This document shows, piece by piece, positions 12,957-13,775 of a stretch of 13,775 nucleotides of DNA. A program made the position numbers and the translations under genes. The notes under the pieces were generated by a model. The model made no database searches and had not been told where the DNA came from. It was given only the letters and a program-made list of their open reading frames with translations. This DNA is from Chrysiogenales bacterium. GTDB lineage: Bacteria > Acidobacteriota > Aminicenantia > UBA2199. Position 1 is the stretch's first letter; the number at the start of each line of letters is the position of its first letter. The stretch spans positions 1 through 13,775 of the forward strand of contig SPCN01000032.1 in NCBI GenBank assembly GCA_004525465.1, written 5' to 3'.

Positions 12957-13289
12957 ATGAAAAAATTGCTGATATTACTGTTGGTCCTAGCGGCGGCGTA
13001 TTTCGCCTATCAAAAAATTGTCGTCGGCAGCCTTTCCGATGAACAGAAGCAGGTTCAGGTGCTGGCCGATGAATTTTCGGCGGCCAAGCAGCGGCTGGCC
13101 CAGGCCGAACGCTCGGCGGGCATAAGCGGCATGGACACCACCGGGGACTTTGATGGCGTGGTGCACGCAGTCGGCACAATGCTGGAGAAGCTGCAGAGGC
13201 TTGCCGATGGGCTGACCGAGGAGAAAGCAGTCGATATGGCTGACAAATTGGCTGAGGAGATGCGGGCGTTTTTAGACAGGAAACAATAG
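12957..13289 (+). CDS. Small membrane-anchored protein of unknown function
   Basis: The function is not recognised. The 110-residue product begins MKKLLILLLVLAAAYFAYQK, a single hydrophobic segment (about 4-18) with no lipobox cysteine, so it is an uncleaved anchor or a signal peptide. Residues 30-56 are alanine-, glutamine- and charge-rich with heptad-like hydrophobic spacing, suggesting a coiled coil. A Gly/Asp-rich hinge (about 55-67) is followed by a second helical segment (about 70-108) rich in Leu, Glu, Lys and Ala. The ATG at 12957 is chosen for GGAGG at 12945-12949 and the signal-like N-terminus; the open frame extends 24 bases further upstream without a good site. It has its own promoter and appears monocistronic. 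Confidence 0.8.
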   Translation: MKKLLILLLVLAAAYFAYQKIVVGSLSDEQKQVQVLADEFSAAKQRLAQAERSAGISGMDTTGDFDGVVHAVGTMLEKLQRLADGLTEEKAVDMADKLAEEMRAFLDRKQ

Positions 13290-13311
13290 TTCGAAGTTGA
13301 GGGAAAAGATT

Positions 13312-13325
13312 ACGTGATGCGTAAT
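13312..13325 (+). repeat. Heptamer repeat pair, left arm
   Basis: Two adjacent units, ACGTGAT and GCGTAAT, fit a pattern NCGTRAT. They match the reverse complement of 13373-13386 (units ACATGAT and GCGTGAT) at 12 of 14 positions. The left arm also contains a small local hairpin, ATTACG-TGATG-CGTAAT (13309-13325). Confidence 0.5.
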
Positions 13326-13372
13326 GTGAAGCTGCAATAGTCGAAATGTTTTTAAGTTTCTTTCTCTTTCTC

Positions 13373-13386
13373 ATCACGCATCATGT
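13373..13386 (-). repeat. Heptamer repeat pair, right arm (inverted)
   Basis: On the minus strand this reads ACATGAT then GCGTGAT, the inverted counterpart of 13312-13325. The two arms are about 47 bases apart and lie between the small membrane protein gene and the promoter of the aldo/keto reductase gene. Confidence 0.5.
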
Positions 13387-13388
13387 AG

Positions 13389-13418
13389 TTGCAATTTATT
13401 TTGAAAAAAGTATAAAAT
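13389..13418 (+). promoter_or_regulatory. Probable promoter of the aldo/keto reductase gene
   Basis: TTGCAA (13389-13394) is followed by the overlapping -10 candidates TATAAA (13411-13416, 16-base spacing) and TAAAAT (13413-13418, 18-base spacing). The intervening sequence is A/T-rich. Transcription would begin near 13424, giving a leader of about 35 bases that contains a near-palindrome and the ribosome binding site. Confidence 0.55.
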
Positions 13419-13434
13419 AGTCCACATCGGTTAT

Positions 13435-13448
13435 TTGGTTCGAATCAA
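13435..13448. promoter_or_regulatory. Near-palindrome between promoter and start codon
   Basis: TTGGTTCGAATCAA is symmetrical except for one G/T pair, with TTCGAA at its centre. It lies just downstream of the predicted transcription start and abuts the AAGGAGG ribosome binding site (13447-13453). That position suits a repressor operator or a small RNA hairpin. No regulator family is recognised, and a chance palindrome cannot be excluded. Confidence 0.3.
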
Positions 13449-13457
13449 GGAGGCAGC

Positions 13458-13775
13458 ATGAAAAAAGAAAACAAGGGCTTCGGCAGGAGAGAATTTTTAA
13501 TTAAGAGCGTGGGCGGCGCGGCTGCGGCCGGACTGCTGGGCAAATCGGGGTTAAAATTAAATGCCCAAGAGACTAAGAAAACCCAGCCACTCATACGCAC
13601 ACTTGGCAGGACAGGCATAAAAATCCCGGTTGTATCCATGGGCGTGATGAACGCCGACAACCCGGCCCTGGTCAAGCGCTCCTTTGAGATGGGTATCCGC
13701 CATTTCGACACCGCCTGGGGCTACCAGAAGGGGCGCAACGAGGAGATGGTGGGCAGCGTGCTCACGGAACTGAAG
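13458..13775 (+). CDS. Tat-exported aldo/keto reductase (partial, runs off window end)
   Basis: The first 106 codons are present and open to the last base of the window. The N-terminus MKKENKGFGRREFLIKSVGG carries a twin-arginine motif (RREFLIK, 10-16), followed by an Ala/Gly/Leu-rich h-region (19-28), so the protein is probably exported folded through the Tat pathway. The mature part begins near residue 40. It shows the aldo/keto reductase start IRTLGRTGIKIPVVSMGV (46-63) and HFDTAWGYQKGRNEEMVG (82-99), in which the Asp and Tyr are at catalytic positions. The catalytic Lys/His and the cofactor-binding part lie beyond the window. The ATG follows AAGGAGG (13447-13453). Substrate is unknown. 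Confidence 0.88.
   Translation, partial: MKKENKGFGRREFLIKSVGGAAAAGLLGKSGLKLNAQETKKTQPLIRTLGRTGIKIPVVSMGVMNADNPALVKRSFEMGIRHFDTAWGYQKGRNEEMVGSVLTELK

Noticed and set aside
12941..13042. Alternative small frame from ATG at 12941, at the predicted transcription start
   Set aside because: It overlaps the better-supported gene at 12957 out of frame, would be leaderless, and gives an unremarkable 33-residue peptide.
13309..13345. ATTACG hairpin plus later T run as a terminator of the small membrane protein gene
   Set aside because: The stem is AT-rich and about 20 bases separate it from the TTTTT tract, which does not fit an intrinsic terminator.
1..13775. CRISPR array, insertion sequence, prophage or defence genes
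   Set aside because: No regularly spaced long repeats, transposase, integrase, phage or nuclease-type motifs were seen on either strand.

Overview
This window is a bacterial chromosome segment. It is dominated by the conserved spc and alpha ribosomal-protein operons, fused into one long run on the + strand, followed by a small accessory tail. The genes from position 5 to 10215 run rpsQ-rplN-rplX-rplE-rpsN(rpsZ)-rpsH-rplF-rplR-rpsE-rpmD-rplO-secY-adk-map-infA-rpmJ-rpsM-rpsK-rpsD-rpoA-rplQ. All are on the same strand, separated by at most about 12 bases or overlapping, and no convincing terminator lies between them. They supply ribosomal proteins, the SecY translocon pore, adenylate kinase, methionine aminopeptidase, IF-1 and the RNA polymerase alpha subunit. 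Most starts have a strong GGAGG-type ribosome binding site. GTG starts (rpsN, rpsE, rpsM, rpsD) and one TTG start (secY) are used.

The organism cannot be named from the window alone. The adk-map-infA-rpmJ insertion between secY and rpsM is common outside Proteobacteria. The zinc-type ribosomal proteins, the SecY C-terminal region, the Tat-exported aldo/keto reductase and the moderately GC-rich coding sequence are compatible with an Acidobacteriota-like lineage (for example Aminicenantes). That placement is an inference of low to moderate confidence.

After rplQ the layout becomes less standard. A tRNA-Gly with anticodon CCC sits 6 bases after the rplQ stop. It is followed by a bactofilin gene, a LipM-type octanoyltransferase gene overlapping it by 1 base, and a secreted protein resembling the glycoside-hydrolase half of PgaB, which overlaps lipM by 23 bases. 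A probable intrinsic terminator directly follows.

The remaining stretch, 12645-13457, is mostly non-coding around one small gene. It holds a degenerate heptamer tandem repeat, a 17-codon hydrophobic micro-ORF with a good ribosome binding site, a well-formed sigma70-type promoter driving a 110-residue membrane-anchored coiled-coil protein of unknown function, and a pair of inverted heptamer repeats. A second promoter then drives a Tat-exported aldo/keto reductase, which is cut by the window end.

No defence system, CRISPR array, insertion sequence or prophage was seen. The core is ordinary housekeeping DNA. The points worth a second look are the tRNA/bactofilin/lipM/hydrolase tail, substitutions at normally invariant RpoA positions, the micro-ORF, and the heptamer repeats.
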